From: Gemmatimonadota bacterium
Lineage (GTDB): Bacteria; Latescibacterota; UBA2968; GCA-2709665
NCBI GenBank assembly: GCA_028873695.1
Contig: JAPPNU010000032.1
Span: 1-64,000 of the forward strand
Length of the DNA: 64,000 nt
Direction: 5' to 3'
The position numbers were made by a program, and so were the translations under genes. Shown here piece after piece: positions 1 to 8,800 of this stretch. Every line of letters begins with the position of its first letter. Positions within the stretch are counted from its first letter, which is position 1. The notes beneath the pieces are model-generated. The model was given only the letters and a program-made list of their open reading frames with translations. It made no database searches and was not told the origin of the DNA.

Positions 1-104
1 CTTTTGGTCGCTTCAAAAGGAACACGCCGTAGGCAGGGAATTTGGGGAAAAGGGGTTTTGAATCTGGTCTTTGCATTTGACCGACTGATAAACAGGAGTA
101 ACGG

Positions 105-686
105 ATGAACGCCGCGTTCGTCGACAGGGAAGCGTTGTTCGCCAGAGCGAAATCGTCCGGCAATCTTGCGGGGGAGGATCTCACCGGGTTTGACTTCAAA
201 GAAGAGGATCTCTCCGGCGTGGATTTCTCAAACGCGCGGCTGGACAACGCCAGGTTCAGAAACGCAACGCTCGTGGAAACCAGGTTTCACAACGCGAGTA
301 TGAAGGGCGCCGATCTCAGCGGCGCGAAAATGAACCGGGTGTATCTGGTCGCCGCGGACCTGCTGGGCGCGGACCTGTCGGGCGCGGTGATGGACGATGC
401 GTTTCTGTCGGGCGCGATACTGGGCGGCGCGAATTTCACGGGCGCCAGTCTGAAGCGCGCGCGCCTGGGCGTGGTACACGCGTCGTTTCCGAATCCTTCA
501 GGGCGGCCGACGCGTTTCAGGAACGCCAACCTCGAAGCGGCGATTGTGGGCGCGACGGACTTCAGGGGAACGGATTTGCGGGGCGCCAACCTGGATGGCG
601 CATTCCTGTACGAGGCGCAACTGCGCGGGGCGATTATCGACAAGAAACAGTTTGTAACAGCGGTTACGCGGGTGGAATCATTCTAG
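105..686 (+). CDS. Pentapeptide-repeat protein
   Basis: This 193-aa protein consists almost wholly of pentapeptide repeats of the A(D/N)LXX type (for example ADLSG, ADLLG, ANFTG, ANLDG) from about residue 25 to 180, interrupted once near residues 120-138. Such proteins fold as a right-handed quadrilateral beta-helix. Some bind DNA gyrase, but most have no known role, and nothing here points to a specific target. There is no signal peptide, so it is probably cytoplasmic. The start follows a GGAG-like ribosome site, and moaA begins 15 bases after the stop, so the two may be co-transcribed. The family call is secure; function is unknown. Confidence 0.9.
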   Translation: MNAAFVDREALFARAKSSGNLAGEDLTGFDFKEEDLSGVDFSNARLDNARFRNATLVETRFHNASMKGADLSGAKMNRVYLVAADLLGADLSGAVMDDAFLSGAILGGANFTGASLKRARLGVVHASFPNPSGRPTRFRNANLEAAIVGATDFRGTDLRGANLDGAFLYEAQLRGAIIDKKQFVTAVTRVESF

Positions 687-701
687 GAAGTCACTATTGC
701 C

Positions 702-1724
702 ATGGTGGACGCGGCGATCGACAGATTGGGTAGACCGCTCAGGGACCTCCGGATTTCAGTTACGGACCGTTGCAATTTCAGGTGTCCGTACTGTATGCCG
801 GCCGAGGTCTTCGGGGAGAACTATACATTCCTGCCCAGGGCCGAGATATTGACGTTCGAGGAAATCGAACGGCTGACGCGTCTCTTCGTGGGTCTGGGGG
901 TGCGCAAGGTCCGGGTCACCGGAGGGGAACCGCTGCTACGGCGGGAACTTCCGGCGCTGATCAGGCGCCTGGCGGCGATCGACGGCGTGGAAGACCTCAC
1001 GCTCACAACCAACGGATACCTGCTGCCGCGAACGGTCGGGGAACTCAAGGGCGCCGGGCTGCACAGGATAACCGTAAGTCTCGATTCCCTGGACGAGGAC
1101 GTATTCGAACGGTTGAACGGACGAGGGTACCAGGTTGCTCAGGTGCTGGAAGGTATCCGGTCGGCGGAAGCGGCGGGGTTTGCTCCGCTGAAGATCAACG
1201 CGGTGGTTCAACGCGGGGTGAACGACCATACCGTCGTGGATCTCGCCAGGCATTTTCACGGAACGGGGCACATCGTTCGCTTTATCGAGTATATGGACGT
1301 GGGCAACCGCAACGGATGGCGCCTGGATCAGGTGGTTCCCGCTGCGGAGATCGTACGGCGAATCCATGAGGAAATGCCATTGGACGCCGTGGCGCCGAAC
1401 TACCCGGGAGAAGTCGCGCGGCGGTTCCGATATCTGGACGGGAGCGGGGAGATCGGCGTCATCGCCTCCGTTACCCAACCGTTCTGCGGCGACTGTACGC
1501 GGGCGAGGCTTTCCACGGACGGCAAGGTGTATACCTGCCTGTTTGCAGGTAGCGGCGTGGATCTCAGGGGTCCCCTCCGCGACGGGGCCACGAACGACGC
1601 CCTTCTGGCGACGATCTCGGAAATCTGGGATCGCCGCGAGGACCGGTATTCCGAATTGAGGACGGCGGAGACCGCGGAAATGCCGTCATTCTCCAAGGTG
1701 GAAATGTATCAGATCGGGGGATAG
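702..1724 (+). CDS. moaA: GTP 3',8-cyclase MoaA (molybdenum cofactor biosynthesis)
   Basis: This radical SAM enzyme converts GTP to 3',8-cyclo-7,8-dihydro-GTP, the first step of molybdopterin synthesis. The 340-aa length is typical. The N-terminal radical-SAM cluster motif is C24-x3-C28-x2-C31, followed by the SAM-binding GGEPLLR segment. The C-terminal second 4Fe-4S cluster has C262-x2-C265-x13-C279 within a [18 protein letters not shown] block. The protein ends in the Gly-Gly tail needed for activity in this family. No other moa or moe genes are in the window. Next to a possible nitrite reductase it may serve a nitrate reductase encoded elsewhere; that link is inference. Confidence 0.95.
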   Translation: MVDAAIDRLGRPLRDLRISVTDRCNFRCPYCMPAEVFGENYTFLPRAEILTFEEIERLTRLFVGLGVRKVRVTGGEPLLRRELPALIRRLAAIDGVEDLTLTTNGYLLPRTVGELKGAGLHRITVSLDSLDEDVFERLNGRGYQVAQVLEGIRSAEAAGFAPLKINAVVQRGVNDHTVVDLARHFHGTGHIVRFIEYMDVGNRNGWRLDQVVPAAEIVRRIHEEMPLDAVAPNYPGEVARRFRYLDGSGEIGVIASVTQPFCGDCTRARLSTDGKVYTCLFAGSGVDLRGPLRDGATNDALLATISEIWDRREDRYSELRTAETAEMPSFSKVEMYQIGG

Positions 1725-2028
1725 AGCACACTGGCAGACTGGCGCCGCGTTTCTGTCTTGCGCGCCCGGCCCGACAGACCACAGGAAAACGGGCGTCAGT
1801 CCGGGAAACGAGAGACGTTTGTCTCTCGTTTCCCGGTTGACATTACTCCCGTGTGTTATTTATTATATTGTTGATCGAAATACTCAAGAATATCTGAGCA
1901 AGCCCGTTTTTCCCGATCGTAACGGCTACGGTTTCGGGATAAATGCGTTGACTTCACCGGGTGAGTTCGATAGATTACCCGCCTGATTGACGCGTTTGCC
2001 TTGCAATCGGGATACAGGAGGCGCTGCC
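1725..2028 (+). promoter_or_regulatory. Intergenic region: perfect 36-nt palindrome and two candidate sigma-70 promoters
   Basis: Between moaA and the reductase gene, positions 1801-1836 form a perfect hairpin with 16-base arms (CCGGGAAACGAGAGAC and its complement) around GTTT. It directly abuts a promoter-like pair: TTGACA (1837-1842), 18 bases, TATTAT (1861-1866). A second pair follows: TTGACT (1948-1953), 17 bases, TAGATT (1971-1976). The hairpin lacks a following U tract, so it is either a weak moaA terminator or an operator/upstream element for the reductase promoter. An AGGAGG ribosome site lies at 2016-2021. Confidence 0.6.
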
Positions 2029-4284
2029 ATGTCTGAATCTGCAACCTGGAAGGAAGTTCTCGCGGACCGCGTCCCCGAGGAACTCGGCCGGGAAGTGGAC
2101 ATATTCGCCACCCAGATCGAGCTGCGGAAACAGGACAAAATCGACGATACCGTCTTCGCCGAAACCCGCCTGCGCAGAGGGGTTTACGGGCAGCGTTACG
2201 ACAACGGCAAACGGTTCGACGGGAGCAATACTCAGGTTCTGGAATTCCCGAGCGGGGACCTGGTGAAAGGGCCGGATACGGTGTGGGATGCGCCGGGGAT
2301 GCAGCGGATCAAGATCCCGTTCGGCGGCCTGACCGCGGATCAACTCGATATGCTGGCCGACGTGGCGGAGGAGTATTCGGACGCGATCCTGCACATGACC
2401 ACACGCCAGGACGTTCAGTTGCATTACGTGCATATTGACGATACGCCGGATATGATGTACCGCCTGGCGTCGGTGGGCATCACAACCCGCGAAGCCTGCG
2501 GCAATACGGTGCGGAACGTGACGGCCTGCCCCCTTTCCGGGGTGTGCCGGACGGAGACATTCGACGTAACGCCCTATGCACGCGCATGCTCCAGATTCCT
2601 GCTGGGCCACCAGGACGCACAGGACTTCGGCCGGAAGTTCAAGATCGCCTTTTCCGGTTGCGAACACGAGGCCTGCGGGCTTGCCAATATGCACGATATC
2701 GGCGCTGTCGCGGTTACGAGGACCGTGGACGGCAGGGAGAAACGCGGGTTCAGGTTCTACGTTGGCGGCGGGCTGGGCGCCGTGCCGCACCAGGCGAAGT
2801 TATTCGAGGAATTCCTGCCGGAAGAGGAGCTTCTGCCGGTGTCGCAGGCAATCTCCCGCGTATTCGCCCGCCTCGGCGAGAAGCGAAACCGGGCGCGTGC
2901 GCGGCTCAAGTTTCTGATCGCCAGATTGGGCCTGGAGGAATTCAGGCGCCTGGTGGACGAGGAACGGAAGGTGATGCCCGACGACCCCGAGTGGACGGCG
3001 TTCCTTTCAGACCTCCACGCGTATGACGAAAAGCCGCTGAAGATCGCACAGCCGCTGAACGGCGCCGCTGCCGCCGACGGCTTCGGGGAATGGGCGCGCA
3101 CCAACGTATACCGGCAGCGCCAGGAGGGCTACGCGGTGGTAACGGTCACGCTGCCGCTCGGCGACCTCACGTCCAACCAGACCCGGGCCCTCGCAGATAT
3201 TTCGAGACGATTCGTGAACGATACCATCCGCGCGACGGTGGAGCAGAACATCGTGCTGCGCTGGGTGAGCGAGGCGGACCTCCCCGAACTCTACAACGCG
3301 CTGGCGGAGATCGGATTGAATGAACCCGGCGCGGGGACGATAGTGGACGTGACGGCATGTCCCGGAACGGATACCTGCAAACTGGGCATCGCGTCGTCCC
3401 GTGGGCTGGCCGCCGAAATGCGAACGCGCCTGGCCGAAAAGGGCCTGGATATGGACGCCGCGGTGGAAGGCCTGCGCATCAAGATCAGCGGCTGCTTCAA
3501 CTCCTGCGGGCAGCATCACGTGGCGGACCTGGGATTCTATGGGATCAGCCGGAAGGTGGGCGGTTACACGGTGCCGCATTTTCAGGTGGTACTCGGCGGA
3601 CAGTGGACCGGCAACGCCGCGTCGTTCGGCCTGGCGATGGGGGCGGTCCCGTCCAAACGAATCCCCGACGTGGTCGCGCGAATCAGCGAGAGCTACATTC
3701 AGGGTCGATCCGGTGACGAGAGCTTTCAGGAATATATCCGGCGTATCGGCAAGGTGCAGGTGAAACGGATGCTGGACGACCTGACCGAGGTGCCGCCCTA
3801 TGAAATCGACTCCTCTTATTATATGGACTGGGGAGACAGCCGTGTGTTCACAACCGGAGACATGGGGAAGGGCGAATGCGCGGGCGAGGTGGTGCCACTG
3901 GTACAGTTCGAACTGTCCGGTTGCGAGCGGGAGGCCTTCGAGGCTCAGGTGATGTTGGAAAGCGGTCAATACGAAACGGCCTATAAACAGGCGTACAGCG
4001 CAATGGTACACGCCGCCAAGGCCCTGGTAAAGACCCAGTTCCTGGACGTCCCGGAAGACCCGGATACGATCGTGTCCGAATTCCGGACCAGAATCGTCGA
4101 CTCGGGCCTGTTGCACGACAATCCGGTAACCCGCGGCAAGTTCGCCAACTATCTCTTCCACGCCCAGAGGCGAAACGTCGTTTCCTACAACGAAGACCTG
4201 GCGCACCGGTTCATCGAAGAGACGCAGCTCTTCATCGAAGCCGCGTACGCCTGCTACGGACGGATGAACGTCGTCAGCTCCTGA
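2029..4284 (+). CDS. Siroheme nitrite/sulfite reductase, ferredoxin type, with C-terminal helical extension
   Basis: This 751-aa assimilatory six-electron reductase has the usual two-fold internal repeat. The second half carries the canonical siroheme/4Fe-4S ligands C444-x5-C450 and C489-x3-C493. The first half has a TTRQDVQ substrate-side motif and its own C167-x5-C173 and C211-x4-C216 set, which is not the standard arrangement. From about residue 640 there is an extra, probably helical, HEPN-like domain absent from short SirA/NirA proteins. The ATG at 2029 is chosen because AGGAGG lies 8 bases upstream; a TTG 42 bases earlier has no such site. No flavoprotein subunit is nearby, but a ferredoxin gene is. 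I cannot tell nitrite from sulfite specificity. Confidence 0.85.
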   Translation: MSESATWKEVLADRVPEELGREVDIFATQIELRKQDKIDDTVFAETRLRRGVYGQRYDNGKRFDGSNTQVLEFPSGDLVKGPDTVWDAPGMQRIKIPFGGLTADQLDMLADVAEEYSDAILHMTTRQDVQLHYVHIDDTPDMMYRLASVGITTREACGNTVRNVTACPLSGVCRTETFDVTPYARACSRFLLGHQDAQDFGRKFKIAFSGCEHEACGLANMHDIGAVAVTRTVDGREKRGFRFYVGGGLGAVPHQAKLFEEFLPEEELLPVSQAISRVFARLGEKRNRARARLKFLIARLGLEEFRRLVDEERKVMPDDPEWTAFLSDLHAYDEKPLKIAQPLNGAAAADGFGEWARTNVYRQRQEGYAVVTVTLPLGDLTSNQTRALADISRRFVNDTIRATVEQNIVLRWVSEADLPELYNALAEIGLNEPGAGTIVDVTACPGTDTCKLGIASSRGLAAEMRTRLAEKGLDMDAAVEGLRIKISGCFNSCGQHHVADLGFYGISRKVGGYTVPHFQVVLGGQWTGNAASFGLAMGAVPSKRIPDVVARISESYIQGRSGDESFQEYIRRIGKVQVKRMLDDLTEVPPYEIDSSYYMDWGDSRVFTTGDMGKGECAGEVVPLVQFELSGCEREAFEAQVMLESGQYETAYKQAYSAMVHAAKALVKTQFLDVPEDPDTIVSEFRTRIVDSGLLHDNPVTRGKFANYLFHAQRRNVVSYNEDLAHRFIEETQLFIEAAYACYGRMNVVSS

Positions 4285-4289
4285 ACCTT

Positions 4290-4871
4290 ATGAACGCGTA
4301 TCGAATTCAGATCAAATTCTACCTCGAGAGCGGGGAGGACGTGGCGCCGGAAACCTGGTTCCGGGTCTTCAACACCTGGATTCCCGAGACCACGGACGAG
4401 GTGCTCGTGGACGTGGCGGACTACAGCCACGTGCACCACGGGCCGGTCACCCTGCTTGTCGGGCACGAGGCGAACTACAGTATCGACCGGACGGACGGGA
4501 AGGCCGGTCTTCTGTACGACCGCAAACAGCCGTCCGAGGGCGGCTTCGAGGATCGGTTGGCGTCCGCATTCGCTTCCGCGCTGAAGGCCTGTCGCAAACT
4601 GGAACGGGATTCCATACTGGCGGGCGCAGCGAAATTCAGGACGGACGAGGTTCTCATTGCCTTGAACGACAGGTTGCTGGCCCCGAATTCAGAAGAAACG
4701 CATGCCGCGGTCCAGGCGGACCTGCACCGCGTGCTGGGAAAACTGTACGGCGGCGCCGACATCGCCATCAGGCGCGATCCGGACCCCAGACATCGATACA
4801 CCCTGAACGTCGATACAGGCAGCCGGGAGAACGTCGCTGATTTGATGCGGCATCTGAATGGGTATTGTTAG
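4290..4871 (+). CDS. Conserved small protein coupled to the nitrite/sulfite reductase (unknown)
   Basis: A 193-aa protein that I do not recognise as a named family. It starts 5 bases after the reductase stop, so it is almost certainly co-translated and probably acts with that enzyme. It has no signal peptide or membrane segment. The first 60 residues are acidic and aromatic (WFRVFNTWIPE, then HVHHGP with three histidines). The C-terminal third contains a histidine/arginine-rich stretch (RRDPDPRHR). There are few cysteines, so an iron-sulfur role is unlikely. An accessory, assembly or regulatory role for the reductase is inference from position only. Confidence 0.7.
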   Translation: MNAYRIQIKFYLESGEDVAPETWFRVFNTWIPETTDEVLVDVADYSHVHHGPVTLLVGHEANYSIDRTDGKAGLLYDRKQPSEGGFEDRLASAFASALKACRKLERDSILAGAAKFRTDEVLIALNDRLLAPNSEETHAAVQADLHRVLGKLYGGADIAIRRDPDPRHRYTLNVDTGSRENVADLMRHLNGYC

Positions 4872-4882
4872 GTTTTTGTGGC

Positions 4883-4910
4883 TTGACAAACCGGAAGAAA
4901 GTTCTATATT
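4883..4910 (+). promoter_or_regulatory. Sigma-70-type promoter for the ferredoxin gene
   Basis: TTGACA at 4883-4888 and TATATT at 4905-4910 are separated by 16 bases, close to consensus. They lie about 140 bases upstream of the ferredoxin start, giving the ferredoxin its own transcript. The roughly 135-base leader contains no obvious small ORF with a good ribosome site. Confidence 0.6.
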
Positions 4911-5051
4911 TCGGATGAGATTTACGGGGATGGCGTGGTGGAGAGGTGGACTTCGCGGGCCGCCCCAATGTGCGTGTCTGTTCGCCGGGATCGGTCTCAC
5001 GAACCTGCATTCCAGGTTTCAGGATAGGCCTTCAGGAAAGGGGTAAAGAGA

Positions 5052-5315
5052 ATGACGTACATTATCGCCGAGCCATGCATCGACGTCATGGACAGGGCAT
5101 GTGTGGAGGTCTGCCCGGTCGACTGCATTTACGAGCCCGATGCGACCAATCTGCCGGAGGACGAGCAACGCCAGATGCTCTACATCCACCCGGATGAGTG
5201 CATCGATTGCGGGGCCTGCGAACCCGAGTGCCCGGTCGAGGCGATTTTCGAAGAAGACGATACACCTGACGAATGGAAGGAATATATCGAAATTAATGCG
5301 AAGGCTTTCGAATAG
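5052..5315 (+). CDS. fdxA: 7Fe ferredoxin (3Fe-4S plus 4Fe-4S)
   Basis: An 87-aa soluble electron carrier. Cysteines are at 9, 17, 21, 25, 50, 53, 56 and 60. The pattern C9-x7-C17-x3-C21 with C50-x2-C53-x2-C56-x3-C60-P matches 7Fe ferredoxins of the Azotobacter FdI/FdxA type, where C9, C17 and C60 would hold the 3Fe-4S cluster and C21, C50, C53 and C56 the 4Fe-4S cluster. The sequence is strongly acidic. It sits between a ferredoxin-type nitrite/sulfite reductase and a glutamate synthase with no flavoprotein subunit beside it, so it is a plausible donor for one or both (inference). It is followed by a strong terminator. Confidence 0.9.
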   Translation: MTYIIAEPCIDVMDRACVEVCPVDCIYEPDATNLPEDEQRQMLYIHPDECIDCGACEPECPVEAIFEEDDTPDEWKEYIEINAKAFE

Positions 5316-5353
5316 GGCGTTTCGACCTCTTCGCTCGTTCATACGACGTGGAG

Positions 5354-5385
5354 AAAATGCCAGGATCGGCCGATCCTGGCATTTT
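5354..5385 (+). terminator. Rho-independent terminator after the ferredoxin gene
   Basis: A perfect 32-base palindrome with arms AAAATGCCAGGATCGG and its complement; it starts with AAAA and ends with TTTT, so it could work in both directions. It lies 38 bases after the ferredoxin stop. Confidence 0.85.
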
Positions 5386-5886
5386 GAATTTGGAAAAACC
5401 GAAATGCGGGGAGAAGGACCAGGAAAAACCCGGCTCACACGGAGACACGAAGACACAAAGAGAAAGCGGAACCAACCCAAAGGCGGGCAACCACAAGGGT
5501 TGCCCCTACGAATACAATATGCACGCTGATGGAGCTGGAATCCGCGCGAGAAAGTGGAACGATTTCGTTGTACGAAACCTCGTGAGATCCTATCAGCCGT
5601 ACGGTGGTGTGGGGGGTTTTTCCGTGCAGATCCGTCCAGCACATTTGCACTGTTACCGGTGATAGGTTCGTAGGCCACCCAAGTCACATTTTCGCCACTG
5701 AGGGGGGTCACGGAAAAACCGGCCCCCCGCCGAGTCGCGTGAAGACGAAAAAGGACGTAAAATAACCAAAGGAAAAGGGTTGGACTAGATGATGACGAAT
5801 TCCCGGACAACTTCAGCTCATCCGGCCATTGGGTCAGTTATCAGTAGATCGATATTGACATTTCACACGGAAGGACGAAGGCGTTA
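5386..5886. repeat. Long leader before gltB with one copy of the dispersed GGGCACCCACAAGGGGTGCCC-type repeat
   Basis: No gene is supported here. At about 5484-5510 there is a single diverged copy of the short palindromic repeat found several times at 37-39.6 kb (here GGGCAACCACAAGGGTTGCC followed by CCTACGAATAC). Just before it is a stretch rich in short purine direct repeats (ACACGGAGACACGAAGACAC). A TTGACA hexamer at 5855 is too close to the gltB start to be a normal -35 box. I see no clear promoter, although a 500-base leader on an amidation gene could hold regulatory RNA structure. Confidence 0.45.
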
Positions 5887-8800
5887 ATGCAAGCAACCAC
5901 CAAAACCGGGCTGTACCGGCCCGAATTCGAGCACGATGCATGCGGCGTGGGTTTTGTCGCGGATATCGGAGGCAACAGGAACAGTGAAATCATGCGCCAG
6001 GCGGTGCAGGGGCTGGCCAATCTGACCCATCGGGGCGCGATGGACGCGGATGCCAAGACCGGGGACGGCGCCGGTGTGCTTACCCAGATACCCGGTCGGC
6101 TGATCGTGAGGGAGGCTGAACGGCTGGGATATCGTGCGCCGCGCGCCGAAGACCTGGCCATCGGCATGCTGTTTCTGTCCCAGGACGCGGTGACCAACGA
6201 CCGGTACCGCATTATCGTCGACGAAGCGACCGATCACTACGGGCTGACACTTGTTGGTTGGCGGACGGTGCCGGTTGACCGCACGGTCCTCGGCGACCGG
6301 GCCGCGGAGTTGATGCCCGATATTCAACAGGTGCTTCTCGCCAGGGGACAGCGGATGTCCGACGCGGAATTCGAGCGGGCGCTGTACCTGGTTCGACGAC
6401 AGGTGGAAAGATCCGTGCGCCGGCACGGAATAGAGGGTTGCTACATCTGCTCGCTGTCCAACCGGACCATCGTCTACAAGGGGATGATGGTGGCGCCGCA
6501 GCTCGCGAGGTTTTACCGGGACCTGCAGAATCCCGATTTCGAAACCGCGCTGGCGGTCTTTCACCAGCGCTACAGCACCAACACGCTGCCCGACTGGTTT
6601 CTGGCGCAACCGCTTCGATACCTCGCGCACAACGGTGAAATCAACACCCTGCGGGGCAACGTGAACTGGATGGCCGCGCGCGAGGCGGAGCTCAAATCCA
6701 GGGCATGGGGGCGGCATCTGGAACGCATCAAACCCATTGTCGACGCGACCCGAAGCGATTCCGCAATGCTCGACAACGTGTTTGAAGCGCTGGTCGTGGC
6801 AGGACGGAATCCGATGCACGCGATGATGATGCTGATCCCCGAGGCGTATCGGGAGATACCCGACATGCCGGAGGACCTGCGCGGCTTCTACGAATACAAC
6901 AATTGTCTGATGGAGCCCTGGGACGGACCCGCCGCGGTCGCGTTCAGCGACGGCACGGTCGTGGGCGCCACGTTGGACCGGAACGGGTTGCGGCCGGCGC
7001 GCTACAAGATTACGGATAACGGCCTGGTCGTCATGGGCTCGGAGGTCGGATTACTGGAGATAGACGACCGCCACGTCGTGGAGAAGGGGCGCCTGGGGCC
7101 GGGGCAGATGATCGCGGTGGACACGCGCCGGGGCGTTTTACTGAAGAATGACGAGATCAAATCCCATTTTGCAGCCCGCCGACCCTACCGGCGATGGGTG
7201 ACGGACAACCTGGCCATTCTGGATCAGTCAGATGCCCTTAACGAGCCGATGCCGGCTGGAGAACGGACTGACCTGGCGCGGAGGCAGGTGGCATTCGGAT
7301 ACACCGCCGATGAAATCGAGCACGTGCTGGTGCCCATGGCGAACGACGGCAAAGAGCCGGTAGGATCCATGGGGGACGATACGCCGCTGGCCATGCTGTC
7401 TGAACGGCCCCAGATTCTGTACAATTTCTTTACGCAGCGCTTCGCGCAGGTCACGAATCCGCCAATCGACCCGCTACGGGAAGAACTGGTGATGTCTCTG
7501 GACGTGCTGCTCGGGCGTCGAAGGAATATCTTCAGGGAAAAGGCAGTCAACGCACGGCTGATCCGCATCCCTTCACCGGTTTTGCTGGATTCAGAGTTCC
7601 GCCGGCTTTCCAGTTCGGGGATGCCGGGGTTCGAAGCCGAAAAACTGCCCGCGCTATTCGTTCCGTCGGGTGGCGTCGAGGGCCTGCGAACGGCGCTGGA
7701 AAGGATTTGCCTCCACGCGGAGCGGGCGGTCGATTCCGGCAAGACCCTGCTGATTCTGAGCGATCGCGGCGTGGACCCGAATCACGCGCCAATCCCCATG
7801 TTGCTGGCGGTCGGCGCCGTTCATCATCATCTCATTCGGGAAGGGAAGCGGATGCAGGCGAGCCTGATCGTGGAATCGGGCGAGCCCAGGGAAGTACACC
7901 ACATTGCCGCGCTGATCGGTTACGGCGCCAGCGCCGTGAATCCATATCTCGTTTACGAGAGCCTGTGCGAACTGGTCCGCAGCGGCAGGCTCGAAGACGA
8001 AATCACCTGCGCGAAAGCGCTGGACAACTACCGGCACGCCCTGGAGGCGGGTATCCTGAAGGTAATCTGCAAGATGGGGATATCCACGCTCAGCAGCTAC
8101 TGCGGGGCGCAGATTTTCGACGCCGTAGGGCTGCATCCGGACGTCGTAGACCGGTATTTCACGGGTACGGTAACCCAGGTGGGCGGGATCGGGCTGGCTG
8201 AGATCGCCGGAGACGCCGCCGAACGCCACCTACAGGCGTTCCAGCCGGACGGGTCGCCGGCGGTGAATGACGCGGGTATCTACAGATTCCGGCGCGACGG
8301 CGAGTTCCATGCCTTCAATCCCGGGGTTTTCAAGGCCATACACAGCGTGGCCAAATCCGGAGATTACGTGGACTACACGGCCTACTCACGCCTGGTGGAG
8401 GAGCGGCCGGCGGCTTCGCTGCGGGACCTGATGTCATTCAGGGAGGCGCCGCCCGTCCCCCTCGACGAGGTGGAGCCGGCCGAAGCCATCTGCCGGCGCT
8501 TCGTGTCCTCGGCGATGTCGCACGGGGCGCTGTCGCGCGAGGCGCACGAAACGCTGGCAATCGCGTTGAACCGCATCGGCGCGAAGAGCAACAGCGGAGA
8601 GGGCGGCGAAGATCCGGCCCGGTATCGACGGCTGCCCAACGGCGACTGGCCCAACAGCGCCATCAAGCAGGTGGCCTCCGGCAGGTTCGGCGTCACGCCT
8701 GAGTACCTGGCATCGGCCAAGGAACTGGAAATAAAGATGGCGCAGGGGTCCAAACCGGGCGAGGGCGGGCAGTTGCCGGGGCACAAGGTTTCCGCGGAGA

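Noticed and set aside
5855..5886. TTGACA at 5855 as the gltB promoter.
   Set aside because: It is only about 26 bases from the start codon and lacks room for a -10 box.
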